From positions 62,001 through 126,000 of the forward strand of contig CAMMVF010000004.1 of NCBI GenBank assembly GCA_946500295.1: 64,000 nt of DNA, written 5' to 3'. The notes below the pieces were generated by a model, which worked only from the letters and a program-made list of their open reading frames with translations, made no database searches and was not told where the DNA came from. Each line of letters opens with the position of its first letter. The first letter of the stretch is position 1. The position numbers and the translations under genes were made by a program. This DNA comes from an uncultured Clostridia bacterium. Lineage in GTDB: Bacteria > Bacillota > Clostridia > Oscillospirales > Acutalibacteraceae. Of the stretch, positions 42,028 through 50,792 are shown in pieces.

Positions 42028-42298
42028 TGAAATTGTCATTTCCGCCGAGGGAATGAGAAAGTTTAACGAGGGCGAGACCAACCGTTCGCAAATCCTCAGA
42101 ATGAAAACTTACTTAAAAACAGCCATACGACTGGAGCTGACCGAGAAGCAGAGACGCTATCTGCTAGGCTACTACAGCTCGGGCAAGACCATGGCTCAGC
42201 TCGGACGTGAAAATGGGGTCAGTGAATCCGACATCAGCAAGACCATCAAGCGGGCTCTGACCCGTCTGAAATCCTGCACGGCATATTTAAATTTATAG
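42005..42298 (+). CDS. sigma-70 region 4-like regulator
   Basis: 97 residues. The C-terminal half is a region 4 HTH: ELTEKQRRYLLGYYSSGKTM, then AQLGRENGVSESDISKTIKR. The N-terminal half replaces region 2 with a short helix, so it cannot bind -10 DNA in the normal way. Such proteins are found in phage late control (ArpU-like) and as stand-alone regulators. It overlaps the 77-residue gene, so the two act together; no target is visible. Confidence 0.72.
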   Translation: MSRKLALDEIVISAEGMRKFNEGETNRSQILRMKTYLKTAIRLELTEKQRRYLLGYYSSGKTMAQLGRENGVSESDISKTIKRALTRLKSCTAYLNL

Positions 42299-42306
42299 CA
42301 GCGAGC

Positions 42307-42516
42307 TTAAAGCTCGAAATCCTTGGGATCATACTTAGGCAGAAGAGGCGCCGACTTCGGTACTCTTAGCAGGGGGTTGTACTTAAACCCCCTGCACTTG
42401 CCCTGTATGATCTCTTTATTTTTGGTGCAAATAAGCACCCCGCCGCCTCCATCTACACAGTTGTCGCAGTATTCGCAGGAGGGTGCTATGTTGTTTCCGA
42501 AGAGCTTTTTAAACAT
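42307..42516 (-). CDS. Cys-rich small protein, 69 residues
   Basis: The sequence has a CEYCDNC triplet and later CTKNKEIIQGKCRGF, a likely metal-binding (zinc ribbon) site, then a Pro-rich tail (VPKSAPLLPKYDPKDFEL). It has the look of a conserved housekeeping protein of Ruminococcaceae rather than of mobile DNA. No stronger assignment is possible by eye. It converges on the sigma-like gene with eight bases between stops. Confidence 0.65.
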   Translation of the reverse strand: MFKKLFGNNIAPSCEYCDNCVDGGGGVLICTKNKEIIQGKCRGFKYNPLLRVPKSAPLLPKYDPKDFEL

Positions 42517-42599
42517 TCTATCAGTCCTTGAGCGTCAATATTCACTTGTATTATATCATTCTTCCATTTATAATGTAAAGAAAAAACGGAGTGATGGAA

Positions 42600-43430
42600 A
42601 TGATTTTTGCAAGCGATGTGATGACGCTGAATAATAAAGACGAAGTACCGTACCTTACATATAACGCCTTAGATGAAATTTCCTTTATCAAGCACTGCTT
42701 TTCAACGAGGCTCGGCGGAGTAAGCAGAGGGGAGTTCGAGTCGATGAACCTGAGCTTCGGCAGGGGAGACAGCGACGAAAACGTAACCGAAAACTACCGC
42801 AGACTGTGCCAAAGCGCAGGGCTTGAGTTTGACTCCCTGACAGCCTCAGCTCAGGATCATCACACCTTTGTGCGCAAGGTCGGCGTAAATGAGAGGGGAA
42901 TAGGAATATACAAACCGAAAGATATGCAAAGCGTGGACGCCCTTATGACTGATGAAAGGGGCATTACCCTTGTAACCTACTATGCTGATTGTACGCCGAT
43001 ATACTTTGTCGATATAAAGAATAAGGCCATAGCCTTAGCTCACGCAGGCTGGAGGGGAACGGCCGGCAGGATAGCCGAGAAGGTGGTAAATGCCATGAAG
43101 GATAGCTACGGTACTGACCCGAGCGAGCTTATCTGCGCCATAGGTCCCGCAATTTCAAAATGCTGCTACGAGGTTGACGAGAGCTGTTGCCAGCACTTTA
43201 AGGCAATGGACGATTTAAACACCGAAGCTTTTATTTTCACCAAAGACGGCGGCAAGTATATGCTTGATTTACTCGAGGTCAACCGCCAAATCCTGATAAA
43301 GTCAGGAGTAAGAAATGAAAACATAACCATAAGCGACCTTTGCACCTGCTGTAATTCCGAGCTTTTGTGGTCGCACCGTGCGACAAAGGGTAAAAGAGGC
43401 GGAATGGCTGCCTTTATGTGCTTGAGATAA
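42600..43430 (+). CDS. pgeF: PgeF/YfiH laccase-domain protein (peptidoglycan editing factor)
   Basis: 276 residues; the ATG at 42600 is eight bases after GGAG. The family motifs are present: FSTRLGGVSRGEFESMNLS, DHHTFVRKV, YYADCTPIYF with the catalytic Cys, AHAGWRGT with the His, and CAIGPAISKCCYEV. The zinc site (His, Cys, His) is complete. Known members hydrolyse purine nucleosides or correct mis-made wall precursors with Ser in place of Ala. It stands alone here. Confidence 0.93.
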   Translation: MIFASDVMTLNNKDEVPYLTYNALDEISFIKHCFSTRLGGVSRGEFESMNLSFGRGDSDENVTENYRRLCQSAGLEFDSLTASAQDHHTFVRKVGVNERGIGIYKPKDMQSVDALMTDERGITLVTYYADCTPIYFVDIKNKAIALAHAGWRGTAGRIAEKVVNAMKDSYGTDPSELICAIGPAISKCCYEVDESCCQHFKAMDDLNTEAFIFTKDGGKYMLDLLEVNRQILIKSGVRNENITISDLCTCCNSELLWSHRATKGKRGGMAAFMCLR

Positions 43431-43635
43431 TAGAGTATAGTAACATATTTAATATAATATAAAATCTTAAATTCGCTGTGCAGTTTAATTTACTAAAATA
43501 TTATTTCTTTATAATTTGGAGATATTTAATAGAAAATACTACAAATTGCGCTCTAACCGCTTTACATTATCCCATAGCTGTGATAAAATTGTCAGGAAAA
43601 TTTTCCATTAATATAATACTAGAAATATTATATCA

Positions 43636-43679
43636 GAGGCAAAACTAAGATACTGAGGTAAAGGCTGTTGTTTTGCCTC
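43636..43679 (+). promoter_or_regulatory. hairpin in the leader of the lipoprotein gene
   Basis: GAGGCAAAAC (43636-43645) and GTTTTGCCTC (43670-43679) form a perfect 10-bp stem with a 24-base loop, ending about 20 bases before the ATG at 43700. Its place suggests mRNA-level control or the remains of a terminator; a T-run is absent. Confidence 0.45.
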
Positions 43680-43699
43680 CTGATTTTGAAGGTGACTAT

Positions 43700-44905
43700 A
43701 TGAAAAAGGTTATATCGGCAATTTTACTGTTGGCTATTCTCTCGTTGTCTTTCACCTCATGTACCTGTTGTATGAGCGATGACGAAAAGCAGAAGACTCT
43801 GGAAAATGTTGGGGCGGCTGAGCCTATTGTCAAGGAGTATGTAGATAAAAATTATAGCGGAGCGAGTATCAAAAATTCTGAATGTGTAACATATACTTCG
43901 TATTATAATGTTTTTCCTTCTACATACGCCAGCAACTATGTTAAGACCCGTGTTCAATACAATTTCAAGGAATTTGATATTTTGACAGATGTCACAAGCG
44001 GCGAATCCTATGATAACTTTAATCGAGATGAGTTAATTGACAGCATAGAAAGCCGGGTTATGTCCGTGATTGATGTTGATACTCCGAATAGCATTGAAAT
44101 CAAATTTGCTCCCAAGGCTGTTGACAGCGAGATTGAGGACGAAATCTGGTACTATACTGACAATAAAATTAAAAGTATAGATGACCTGCTCGGCGAAAAC
44201 GAATATAACTTGTATGTCGTGTTCAAATATACAGACAGCTCAATGGACTTTGAAAGCATTGACGCAAGTCCGTTTTTTAATGATGACAGCCTAAGCAACA
44301 TCGAGCTTGCGTTTGTAAACTACCGAAGTGCCGACAGATTCAGCGACGACGAGCTTGTTTTTAGCGCCGACGACCGATTAAGTGATATTTTAAGCACTCA
44401 GGATTCTATGTACAAAATGAGTGGTGTAAAAATAGCATCACAAATTGAATCTCCATCTTATGATGATTCAACTGACACTGCCGAGAATGAAGTAACCTTT
44501 GAAGAGAATTATTATCATTATAAATCCGAGACGGTTCACGGAGTGGAGTTTGTTTGGAATGATGAGTATTATGAGGTGGACTTTTCAGAAATCCCCTGCG
44601 AGCCCGTCGTAACCACCGAATATTACAGCGGAGCAGAGTTATACGCTATTGACGATACTGCGATAAAGCTTGAGTGCGAAAAGATTACCGATAAAGAACT
44701 GGAGTATGACAACGATATTCATATGTACTTTGATAAGAGCCTGTACAAAAAACTGGTTGTTGTCAATAAGGATAATGAAACTGATTTGTGGAATTTGGAG
44801 TTGAAAAGGTACGACCGCATTTACAGATATGAACTTTTAAGAGAAGATAACCACACAATCACACTCGGTTTTTATGAAATGAGAGAATATGAAAATAGAG
44901 AATGA
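43700..44905 (+). CDS. hypothetical lipoprotein
   Basis: 401 residues from the ATG at 43700 (AAGGTG upstream). The signal peptide has the lipobox SFTSC with Cys near 21, followed by CCMSDDEKQ. The mature part is acidic, rich in Asp, Glu, Ser and Tyr (for example VDKNYSGASIKNSECVTYTS), without a family I recognise. It is exposed on the outer face of the membrane. It has its own leader and converges with spoIVA across the first repeat copy. Confidence 0.75.
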   Translation: MKKVISAILLLAILSLSFTSCTCCMSDDEKQKTLENVGAAEPIVKEYVDKNYSGASIKNSECVTYTSYYNVFPSTYASNYVKTRVQYNFKEFDILTDVTSGESYDNFNRDELIDSIESRVMSVIDVDTPNSIEIKFAPKAVDSEIEDEIWYYTDNKIKSIDDLLGENEYNLYVVFKYTDSSMDFESIDASPFFNDDSLSNIELAFVNYRSADRFSDDELVFSADDRLSDILSTQDSMYKMSGVKIASQIESPSYDDSTDTAENEVTFEENYYHYKSETVHGVEFVWNDEYYEVDFSEIPCEPVVTTEYYSGAELYAIDDTAIKLECEKITDKELEYDNDIHMYFDKSLYKKLVVVNKDNETDLWNLELKRYDRIYRYELLREDNHTITLGFYEMREYENRE

Positions 44906-45025
44906 AATTTTTGTCCCAAGCGCTACTGAACTGCCCTATATAACTTCGTGCCGGTCTGAACCGTCTGCCTTTCCGTTACTTTTTCTCGTTAAGAGTGCAG
45001 TGAATTTTGTTATAAAATAATTTTA

Positions 45026-45194
45026 CTATAACCAAGTCGCCGATGTCCCCCGCCTCTGTAGGCGGCGGGTTTCATTCAGTCTTTCGGTGAGGTTTAATCC
45101 CCCACCGAAACCCTGAGGAGCAAAGCTCCTCGGCGACGGTTGCAATCGTTGCTGGCGTGATCAAACGAGCTTGTCACGCGGGCGAAGATTTAAA
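45026..45194 (+). repeat. 169-bp structured repeat, copy 1
   Basis: Begins CTATAACCAAGTCGCCGATG and ends GGCGAAGATTTAAA. It has a closing stem GTCGCCGA/TCGGCGAC around three inner hairpins: CCGCC/GGCGG type, TTTCGGTG/CACCGAAA and GAGGAGC/GCTCCTC. A final hairpin GCGTGA/TCACGC follows. Two further copies of identical length lie at 48589 and 61368, all in the same orientation and all intergenic. An open frame starting MIKRACHAGEDLN arises only from the repeat and is not a gene. Confidence 0.9.
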
Positions 45195-45205
45195 TACTCG
45201 TTTTA

Positions 45206-45250
45206 AAATTGTGCGAGGCTCGGGGTACGGCCCTAAGCCTCGCACAATTT
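45206..45250. terminator. terminator between lipoprotein and spoIVA
   Basis: AAATTGTGCGAGGCT (45206-45220) pairs perfectly with AGCCTCGCACAATTT (45236-45250), with GGG/CCC inside the loop. It separates the convergent genes. A related stem (TTGCGCGAGACT) recurs at 50406. Confidence 0.7.
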
Positions 45251-45279
45251 ACTTTATTCCAAAGCCGCAAGCGCCGAGC

Positions 45280-46758
45280 TTACAAGATTATACAAATAAG
45301 ACCGTTGCATCCCTCGTTGATTATTCTCTCTATTGTATCCCTCATCTTGTTGCGTGCGTCCTCGGGCATTCTCATCAGCTTGTTGTGCAAGCCCTCGCTG
45401 ACAAGCTCGTGCAGGGATTTTCCGAAGATGTTCGACTCCCAAATCTTCGACGGATTTTCCTCGAACTCCTTGAGCAGGTACATTACAAGCTCCTCGCTTT
45501 GCTGTTCGCTGCCGACTATCGGCGTTACCTCTGTCGTGATGTTTGTCTTTATCATGTGTACCGAGGGGGCGGAGGCCTTGAGGCGGATTCCGTACTTGCC
45601 GCCCTGCTTGATAATCTCCGGCTCTTCAAGCTTCAGCTCCTCCATGGTAGGCATAACGATTCCATAGCCGTTTTCCTTTACGTTTGAGTACGCTTCGTTT
45701 ATCTTTTCATACTCCCTTTTTATTTGAGACAGAGACAGCATACACTCGAGCAGGCTCTTCTCATCGGGAATATCAAATCCGGTTTTTTCCCCGAGCACCT
45801 TGTAAAACAGGCTGGGCTGTACGCTCAGCTCAATCCTTGCACTGCCTGTGCCAAGGTCAATGTTGCTGAGCTTGCAGCTTGAAATATGCTCGCAGCTCGG
45901 CAGGGCGTCTATCACCTGTTGTAGCTGCCTTATCTTTCTTATGGAGGAGGCGGAGCTTATTATTGAGGAAAAAATCCCGCTGCGGATATAGTGGTTGCGC
46001 TCGAGCGTGGATATCCAGCGGGGCATATCTATTTTTATCTCCTTGACGGGGAACTCAAACAAAACCGAAGCTAAAATGCGCTTGATTTCGTTTTCGTCCA
46101 AATCAATGCAGCTTTCGGGAATAACAGGTACGCCGTAGCGGCGGCTCAGCTCATCGGCGAGGGCGGCGGATTGTGGGGAAGCAGGGGATAAGCAGTTTAA
46201 TATAACCACAAAGGGCTTGTTTATTGCCTTTAGCTCCTCAATTACCCTCTGCTCGGCTTCCTCGTATTCCTCTCGGGGTAAATCGGTGACGGAGCCGTCT
46301 GTCGTAATTACAAGACCTATGGTGGAGTGGTCGGTGATTACCTTTTTCGTGCCGATTTCCGCAGCCATGTTAAATGGGATTTCGTCCTCAAACCACGGGG
46401 TTTTTACCATTCTCGGCTGTTCGTCCTCTATATATCCCACGGCTCCCGGCACGATATAGCCCACGCAGTCTATCATTCTGACGTTGAAGCTGGCGTTTCC
46501 GCCTATTGTTACCTCTACGGCGTCCTCGGGTATGAACTTCGGCTCTGTAGTCATTATTGTCCTGCCGCCTGCCGACTGGGGCAGCTCATCTACCGCTCTT
46601 TCACGGCGGCTCTCGTTTTCAATGTTGGGAATGACCAGGGTATCCATGAACCTCTTGATAAAGGTTGATTTTCCCGTGCGTACCGGTCCGACGACGCCTA
46701 TGTATATGTCGCCGTTGGTTCTTCTGGCTATGTCCTCGTAGATATTTCTCTCCCTCAT
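45280..46758 (-). CDS. spoIVA: stage IV sporulation protein A
   Basis: 492 residues from the ATG at 46758 (GAGGAGG upstream), the same length as the Bacillus protein. Walker A is GVVGPVRTGKSTF (near 22-34), then the conserved RTIMTTEPKFIPEDAVEV and a G3/G4-like DCVGYIVPGA. The C-terminal end, which localises the protein, is intact (NEGCNGLICIIL). SpoIVA hydrolyses ATP to polymerise around the forespore and carry the coat. It follows sipL by 13 bases, as in C. difficile, so the two are one operon, probably under sigma-E. Confidence 0.97.
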   Translation of the reverse strand: MRERNIYEDIARRTNGDIYIGVVGPVRTGKSTFIKRFMDTLVIPNIENESRRERAVDELPQSAGGRTIMTTEPKFIPEDAVEVTIGGNASFNVRMIDCVGYIVPGAVGYIEDEQPRMVKTPWFEDEIPFNMAAEIGTKKVITDHSTIGLVITTDGSVTDLPREEYEEAEQRVIEELKAINKPFVVILNCLSPASPQSAALADELSRRYGVPVIPESCIDLDENEIKRILASVLFEFPVKEIKIDMPRWISTLERNHYIRSGIFSSIISSASSIRKIRQLQQVIDALPSCEHISSCKLSNIDLGTGSARIELSVQPSLFYKVLGEKTGFDIPDEKSLLECMLSLSQIKREYEKINEAYSNVKENGYGIVMPTMEELKLEEPEIIKQGGKYGIRLKASAPSVHMIKTNITTEVTPIVGSEQQSEELVMYLLKEFEENPSKIWESNIFGKSLHELVSEGLHNKLMRMPEDARNKMRDTIERIINEGCNGLICIIL

Positions 46759-46771
46759 ACTATCAACCTCC

Positions 46772-48310
46772 TCAATTAATCCCCGGTATGAGCAGCATGC
46801 ACTCGTCGTCGAGTTCATCGTCGTTCAGGTCGTTTTCATTCATTATGGCTTCCGGCACGGCGCTGTAGCTGCGTGCGATTTTCCACACGCTCTCACCTTT
46901 GTCGGCAAAATACAGCGTCAAGGCGGCGTTGTCGCAGCTGCGGCGGTGCTCCTCGTCGGCGCATGCCTTGGTCAGGGTGCGCACGCTGCTGTTTTCAAAC
47001 GCTCTGGCTTCTACTGTAATCTCACAGCGCAAATCTATATTGCTGCCTCCGCTTAAACGAAAGCTGATTGAATCAACGCTCGCTTCACAGTCAACGGTAG
47101 TGTGCTCGACCTCCTCTATGTTGAGCTTTATAGGGCAGAGGTAGTCGATGCTGCGCTCTGCATAAAATGGTACAGAGTCGTTATCAAGGGCTAAGATGCA
47201 GGCGTTGAGCTTGCCCTTTATTATTGCTGTACCGTTTTCAAAGGCGGGCGTAGCGGTACAGCCCTCGCCCCAGATGTCGATGACCTTTGAAATTCCGTTG
47301 GTCTCGGTATCGGCGCTGCTCTTTATTATTGAGTTTTCGCGGCAGATGTCGATCAGCTTATCTGATTTTAGAGATGAGTACTCGCTGTCAATTTCATATT
47401 TTGTGGAAAATGCGTCTGAGATGTACTCGATTTTATCGGGGCAGTAGGCAGCCACAAAGGCGCACAGTCTGCACTCAACGCAGATGATGCTTCCGCTTTC
47501 GCCCTCCCTGAGCTTGCACTCGCCAGAGAGAAGCTGCAGGCGGCAGTCGGTTTTTGAATCGTTTTCTATTCCCGCCGCGTCAATTACCTGTCCGACGGGA
47601 ATCACAAACTCCGTCACCACGCACTCGCCTATCTCGTTGTCTGCGATGTACAGCGCCCGTACACAGAGCTCTCCCTTTATCATCGCCTTGTCTCCTGCAA
47701 TCCTGCACTCGGTCTGTCGCACTTTCATATCGGTTTTTATAATCGAACGCACGGCGGGACTTCCGCTTACGGGGGTCAGCTCCTCGGCTATTGAAAACTG
47801 CTGCTGTGACAGAGCGCAGAGCCTGGAACAGCTTATGCTCTCCTTTTTAAGCTGAATATCTTCACTGTCACAGCTTACCGCTGTCTCCTTTGATTTGATC
47901 GAGTCTATCTTTGCACAAATTGAAAAAGCTCCGTGAATGTCGAGCCTGCGAGGGCTTATTGCTCTGCAGTTGACGTACTCGGTTTTTGAATACGCCATGA
48001 TAACCGCATCAGTGCAGTCTGATTTGACATTTACGCTGCCCGAGTAGGGTATGCTGTGTTCACAGCTTCTGAGCGACTTTTTCTCCTCGTCGATATAGAG
48101 TACGCAGACTGCCGCCGCGCCCTCAATGGTCAGCCTGTCTCCGCTGAGACTTTTTGAGTGGATCTGCGGTATTACCCTGCATTTGAGGATTTTTTCAATG
48201 CTCGGGCAGTAGTCGGGCAGAGTGAAATCAAGATCCAGTGGCTGCTCAAAGCAACCGTCAAACACAGCCTCCCGCACAGGCACAGACTTCTTTTCAAGGG
48301 TGTAATCCAA
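46772..48310 (-). CDS. sipL: SipL-like SpoIVA-interacting protein (DUF3794 + LysM)
   Basis: 512 residues, TTG start at 48310 with GGAGAG upstream. DUF3794 regions fill the N-terminal and middle parts (FDGCFEQPLDLDFTLPDYCP is the opening motif). The C-terminal 45 residues are a LysM fold (YFADKGESVWKIARSYSAVP, ending DECMLLIPGIN). C. difficile SipL has this architecture, nearly this length and this neighbour; its LysM binds SpoIVA and ties coat assembly to the forespore. Here the adjacency to spoIVA supports the same role. Confidence 0.9.
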   Translation of the reverse strand: MDYTLEKKSVPVREAVFDGCFEQPLDLDFTLPDYCPSIEKILKCRVIPQIHSKSLSGDRLTIEGAAAVCVLYIDEEKKSLRSCEHSIPYSGSVNVKSDCTDAVIMAYSKTEYVNCRAISPRRLDIHGAFSICAKIDSIKSKETAVSCDSEDIQLKKESISCSRLCALSQQQFSIAEELTPVSGSPAVRSIIKTDMKVRQTECRIAGDKAMIKGELCVRALYIADNEIGECVVTEFVIPVGQVIDAAGIENDSKTDCRLQLLSGECKLREGESGSIICVECRLCAFVAAYCPDKIEYISDAFSTKYEIDSEYSSLKSDKLIDICRENSIIKSSADTETNGISKVIDIWGEGCTATPAFENGTAIIKGKLNACILALDNDSVPFYAERSIDYLCPIKLNIEEVEHTTVDCEASVDSISFRLSGGSNIDLRCEITVEARAFENSSVRTLTKACADEEHRRSCDNAALTLYFADKGESVWKIARSYSAVPEAIMNENDLNDDELDDECMLLIPGIN

Positions 48311-48588
48311 AGTTAATCTCTCCTTTTTTCAATACCTGTCCGCATAAGTGGAAAGGTTTTCCGCACAAATGCAAGGGTATTTGTTTCTAAACAATCCTAT
48401 GAGATGAAGCCTTTTGATATGCACAAAGCTTATAAAGAATGTACTGGTTATCCTACCTAATCCGGCGAAGTGTCCTTGTTAACACTCGAGTTTTGTGCAT
48501 ATTGCTAAAGTTTTAGCTCTGTGCGGCAATTTATTGAAATACATTTTTTCATGGGTTATAATTATTAGGAAATTAAAATGCGGATATT
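48311..48588. other. non-coding leader region of sipL
   Basis: No gene or clear sigma-E promoter was identified by eye. Its far end abuts the second 169-bp repeat. Confidence 0.5.
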
Positions 48589-48757
48589 CTATAACTAAGT
48601 CGCCGATGTCCCCCGTCTGAGTAGGCGGCGGGTTTCATTCAGTCTTTCGGTGAGGTTTAATCCCCCACCGAAACTCTGAGGAGCAAAGCTCCCCGGCGAC
48701 GGTTGCAATCGTCGCAGGCGTGATTAAACGAGCTTGTCACGTAGGCGAAGATTTAAA
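48589..48757 (+). repeat. 169-bp structured repeat, copy 2
   Basis: Same length and orientation as copy 1 with about ten differences. Several fall in paired positions and keep pairing by G-U (CGTCT/AGGCG for CGCCT/AGGCG, and GCGTGA/TCACGT for GCGTGA/TCACGC). The closing stem is GTCGCCG/CGGCGAC. It sits between sipL (minus) and oadG (plus) and ends 26 bases before oadG, so it would be in the 5' leader of any transcript that starts upstream. Confidence 0.9.
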
Positions 48758-48782
48758 TTTCGCTCAGTATAGGGGGATTAAA

Positions 48783-49160
48783 ATGGACAATTTTACCTTG
48801 TGCCTTACCGTAGTAATTACAGGGCTTGTAGTTGTGTTTACGGTGCTTGTTTTACTGATTTGCATTATTAAAATCTACAGTGCGGCTGTATCAAAGGGGT
48901 TGAAGCTTGCTGAGAGGCGAAAGAACCCAAAGCTTTTGGTTGCTGAAAAAGCACAGCCGGGCGAGAGTGAATCCGAGCCGGAGCACCAGGCACAATCAAG
49001 CGGAGAGACGGAAGAGATAGTGGCTGTGATTGCCGCTGCTGTGGAGGCTGTATATGGCGATGGTGCGGTTGAGATCAAGAGTATCAAAAAGTCGAACACA
49101 CCCTCATCCCGACCCGCATGGTCGATGGCGGGTATTTATGAAAATACGAGACCGTTTTAA
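48783..49160 (+). CDS. oadG: oxaloacetate decarboxylase gamma chain (OadG family)
   Basis: 125 residues from the ATG at 48783 (AGGGGG upstream); the longer frame starts inside the repeat. One membrane helix near residues 8-32 (GLVVVFTVLVLLICIIKIYS) is followed by a linker rich in Glu/Gln/Ser and a C-terminal segment (EEIVAVIAAAVEAVYGDGAV, RPAWSMAGIYENTRPF) typical of clostridial OadG. The gamma chain holds the alpha and beta chains together. It precedes oadB by 23 bases. Confidence 0.85.
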   Translation: MDNFTLCLTVVITGLVVVFTVLVLLICIIKIYSAAVSKGLKLAERRKNPKLLVAEKAQPGESESEPEHQAQSSGETEEIVAVIAAAVEAVYGDGAVEIKSIKKSNTPSSRPAWSMAGIYENTRPF

Positions 49161-49183
49161 TTTAAGGGAAAGGATGAACGCAA

Positions 49184-50329
49184 ATGGAAATACTCAACGG
49201 ATTTGCAGACGCACTGGTCGGGCTGTGGCAAAGCAGCGGTATAACCTCTTTGCCGTGGCAGAATTATGTAATGATAGCTGTGTCAATAGTACTTATATAT
49301 CTGGCGATTAAAAAGGAGTTCGAGCCTTTGCTGCTTTTGCCGATAGCCTTCGGTATGCTGCTTGTAAACCTCTATCCTCAGATTATGGCTGCGCCGACTG
49401 ATGGTCAAAATGGTGGACTGTTTTACTATTTGTACCAGGGCGTAAAGCTCGGTATTTATCCGCCGCTTATCTTCCTTGGAATAGGCGCTATGACGGATTT
49501 CGGACCGCTTATAGCAAACCCGAAGAGCTTCATCCTCGGGGCGGCGGCTCAGCTCGGAATATTCGTAACCTTTGTCGGAGCTATGCTTTTGGGCTTTACT
49601 CCCCAGGAGGCGGGGTCTATCGGAATTATCGGGGGAGCGGACGGTCCCACGGCTATATTTACAACCACGATTTTGGCTCCCCACCTGTTAGGTCCTATTG
49701 CCGTGGCTGCATACTCCTATATGGCGCTTGTTCCCATAATCCAACCGCCTATAATGAAGCTGCTAACAACCAAGAAGGAGAGAATGGTTGTAATGGAGCA
49801 GCTGCGCCCCGTATCAAAGCTTGAAAAGATCATGTTCCCTGTAATCGTTGTTATTTTAATCGCTCTTTTCCTGCCGGACGCTGCGCCGCTCGTCGGAATG
49901 TTGATGCTCGGCAACCTGTTTAAGGAGAGCGGAGTGGTTGACAGAATCTGCAAGGCTGCTCAAAACGAGCTTATGAATATCATCACGATTTTCCTCGGTG
50001 TTACAGTCGGAGCTACCGCCACGGGCGAGGTGTTCTTAAGCCCCGATACACTGAAGATTATAGTTTTAGGTCTGGCTGCATTCTCGTTCGGAACTGCGGG
50101 AGGAGTTTTGTTCGGCAAGCTGATGTACAAATTTACAGGCGGAAAGGTAAATCCGCTTATTGGTTCGGCTGGTGTATCCGCCGTACCGATGGCTGCCAGA
50201 GTATCGCAGAAGGTCGGTCAGCAGGAGAATCCCGGAAACTTCCTTCTCATGCACGCAATGGGTCCTAACGTATCCGGAGTTATTGGCTCGGCTGTCGCCG
50301 CAGGCGTACTGATAAGTGTTTTGGGATAA
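49184..50329 (+). CDS. oadB: Na+-translocating decarboxylase beta subunit
   Basis: 381 residues, about nine to eleven membrane helices. Conserved blocks: GLWQSSGITSLPWQNYVMIA, SIGIIGGADGPTAIFTTTIL with the Asp of the Na+ path, and MAARVSQKVGQQENPGNFLL near the end. The beta subunit drives Na+ export by decarboxylating the biotin-bound substrate. The alpha (carboxyltransferase) and biotin carrier subunits are not here, so the substrate (oxaloacetate, methylmalonyl-CoA or glutaconyl-CoA) cannot be decided. AAGGATG lies upstream of the ATG. Confidence 0.95.
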   Translation: MEILNGFADALVGLWQSSGITSLPWQNYVMIAVSIVLIYLAIKKEFEPLLLLPIAFGMLLVNLYPQIMAAPTDGQNGGLFYYLYQGVKLGIYPPLIFLGIGAMTDFGPLIANPKSFILGAAAQLGIFVTFVGAMLLGFTPQEAGSIGIIGGADGPTAIFTTTILAPHLLGPIAVAAYSYMALVPIIQPPIMKLLTTKKERMVVMEQLRPVSKLEKIMFPVIVVILIALFLPDAAPLVGMLMLGNLFKESGVVDRICKAAQNELMNIITIFLGVTVGATATGEVFLSPDTLKIIVLGLAAFSFGTAGGVLFGKLMYKFTGGKVNPLIGSAGVSAVPMAARVSQKVGQQENPGNFLLMHAMGPNVSGVIGSAVAAGVLISVLG

Positions 50330-50346
50330 ATTTTAGTTTAAAATTA

Positions 50347-50386
50347 AAGGGGATTGTCGCAATAAAAACTATGCGACAATCCCCTT
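50347..50386 (+). terminator. terminator of the oadGB operon
   Basis: AAGGGGATTGTCGCA (50347-50361) and its exact complement (50372-50386) form a 15-bp stem 18 bases after the stop. Confidence 0.8.
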
Positions 50387-50405
50387 ACTTCTGCTCGTTA
50401 TAAAA

Positions 50406-50775
50406 TTGCGCGAGACTCAGGTCACAAACTCAAGTCTCGCACAAGCTACTTCAAATCCAGGCCGCTTGCGGCTTCCACAACCGTGCCTTTGGCACGATAT
50501 CACATTCGCCTTGGCGGCGGCAAATGCCGCTTTCGTCCTACGTTCGCCTGCACAGCTATAGTGTACATCTCTACCATTCTATACTTACTTTAACTTTTGC
50601 TCGTTTTCAGATTGTGTGGATTTTGAGCACAAAGCCAAAGTCTCACAGTTACTACTTTAATTTTAAAGCCGTAGGCTTTCCAAAATCGCACGCAGTGCGA
50701 TATCACATTCGCCTTGGCGAATATTTCACCTGCGGCTTGCCGCAGATTTCACAGCGGCGCTAGCCGCTATATCAC
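50406..50775. repeat. array of short perfect hairpins with ATATCAC/ATTTCAC spacers
   Basis: At least nine short stems stand in about 370 bases with no gene. Examples are GCCGC-TT-GCGGC (50461), CGTGCC-TTT-GGCACG (50482), GCGGC-AAAT-GCCGC (50517), AAAGCC-GTA-GGCTTT (50665), TCGCAC-GCA-GTGCGA (50686), ATTCGCC-TT-GGCGAAT (50707), CTGCGGC-TT-GCCGCAG (50730) and AGCGGC-GCTA-GCCGCT (50753). Five are followed by ATATCAC, TATCAC or ATTTCAC. The first stem (TTGCGCGAGACT, 50406) resembles the terminator at 45206. Confidence 0.85.
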
Positions 50776-50792
50776 TGGCGCAGCCCTGTGCC

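Noticed and set aside
45157-45687. 176-codon open frame on the plus strand opposite spoIVA
   Set aside because: Its N-terminus lies in the 169-bp repeat and the rest is antisense to spoIVA, which has clear motifs and the standard length.
48720-48782. Longer start for oadG (MIKRACHVGEDLN...)
   Set aside because: These codons are the 3' end of the repeat and the same words occur at copy 1 before an unrelated gene. The ATG at 48783 has a ribosome site.
50461-50775. CRISPR array in the hairpin region
   Set aside because: Repeat units are short, palindromic and differ in sequence, and no constant 25-35 base repeat or cas gene is present.
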